Of a stretch of 64,000 nt of DNA, positions 63,910-64,000 are shown piece by piece. The stretch is from the NCBI GenBank assembly GCA_018242685.1, contig JAFEBM010000030.1, forward strand, positions 23,811-87,810, read 5' to 3'. This DNA comes from Nitrospira sp. (GTDB lineage: Bacteria > Nitrospirota > Nitrospiria > Nitrospirales > Nitrospiraceae). How positions within the stretch are numbered: position 1 is the stretch's first letter; each line of letters starts with the position of its first letter. Below the pieces are notes generated by a model, which saw only the letters and a list, made by a program, of their open reading frames with translations, ran no database searches and was not told where the DNA came from. Position numbers and translations under genes: made by a program.

Positions 63910-64000
63910 GGCGAGCGTCCGGTCTGAAATGCCGTGAAGGTCGTGGAGGTCATAGGATCGTGGTTCATACTTTCGTTGTCAGTAGTGTCCGGAGATCACA

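Noticed and set aside
1..64000. tRNA or rRNA genes, insertion sequences, prophage
   Set aside because: No cloverleaf-like segment, transposase motif, phage gene or long terminal inverted repeats were found by eye; a tRNAscan or ISfinder search would be decisive.

Overview
The window looks like chromosomal DNA of a Nitrospira-type bacterium (phylum Nitrospirota). This is inferred from the gene mix, not from a marker gene: a complete pqqABCDE set with a PQQ-type sugar dehydrogenase, an Rh-type ammonium channel, glycogen enzymes (GlgC, GlgX), a GH65 phosphorylase with beta-phosphoglucomutase, a biliverdin-forming heme oxygenase, CusAB-like metal efflux, and an unusual density of PAS sensor kinases and NarL-like response regulators. 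Base composition is moderately GC-rich throughout. I see no rRNA, tRNA, IS element, prophage or CRISPR array.

Layout. 1-5178 (minus): a long Aas-like lipid protein (MFS + PlsC + AMP-ligase, cut by the window edge) translationally coupled to a membrane-anchored MutS-like ATPase. 5255-8944 (plus): prmA, a MOSC protein, a methyltransferase and three small envelope proteins. 8951-11909 (minus): thiD, a heme-copper-oxidase-like membrane protein and an alpha/beta hydrolase. 12244-13626: Rh50-type ammonia channel with a sigma70-like promoter. 13834-16832: two convergent paralogous NarL-type regulators, a lone receiver and heme oxygenase. 17172-18410: glgC. 19541-23491: histidine kinase, Rcp1-like receiver and a REC-kinase-REC hybrid in overlapping genes. 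23601-28747: GmhB-like phosphatase, PAS membrane protein, CFA-synthase-like enzyme, DUF4142 protein and a secreted pentapeptide-repeat protein. 28789-30924: glgX. 31173-36026: pqqABCDE, half-size YraQ permease and sorbosone/glucose dehydrogenase. 36046-43322: mixed small genes, a restriction-methylase remnant, a TPR protein, an asparagine-synthase-like protein, a SnoaL-like protein and a PH-domain protein. 43578-46813: GH65 and pgmB. 47267-50924: six-PAS kinase and a lone receiver. 51378-54912: small envelope and membrane proteins and a GH15 remnant. 55052-59335: CusA/CusB-like efflux. 59336-62986: gene-poor DNA holding a DUF2934/YtxH/BON stress-type cluster and a DksA-like regulator. 62987-64000: a decayed endonuclease/exonuclease/phosphatase gene and an Fe/Mn superoxide dismutase whose N-terminus is odd.

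How the parts may work together. Periplasmic sugar oxidation would use the locally made PQQ. Glycogen and disaccharide phosphorolysis would feed glucose 1-phosphate and glucose 6-phosphate. Most of the rest is sensing and stress management.

The most interesting unexplained structure is a recurring 17-bp dyad, consensus CTAGG-N7-CTAGT. In its better-oriented copies it lies about 22 bp upstream of a -10-like hexamer. Copies lie before the two NarL regulators, the heme oxygenase, the 19541 kinase operon, the PAS protein at 24523, the TPR gene, the PH-domain gene, the six-PAS kinase and the DUF2934/YtxH/BON cluster. I read it as the operator of a local two-component regulon, probably bound by one or both NarL paralogs, whose recognition helices are nearly identical.
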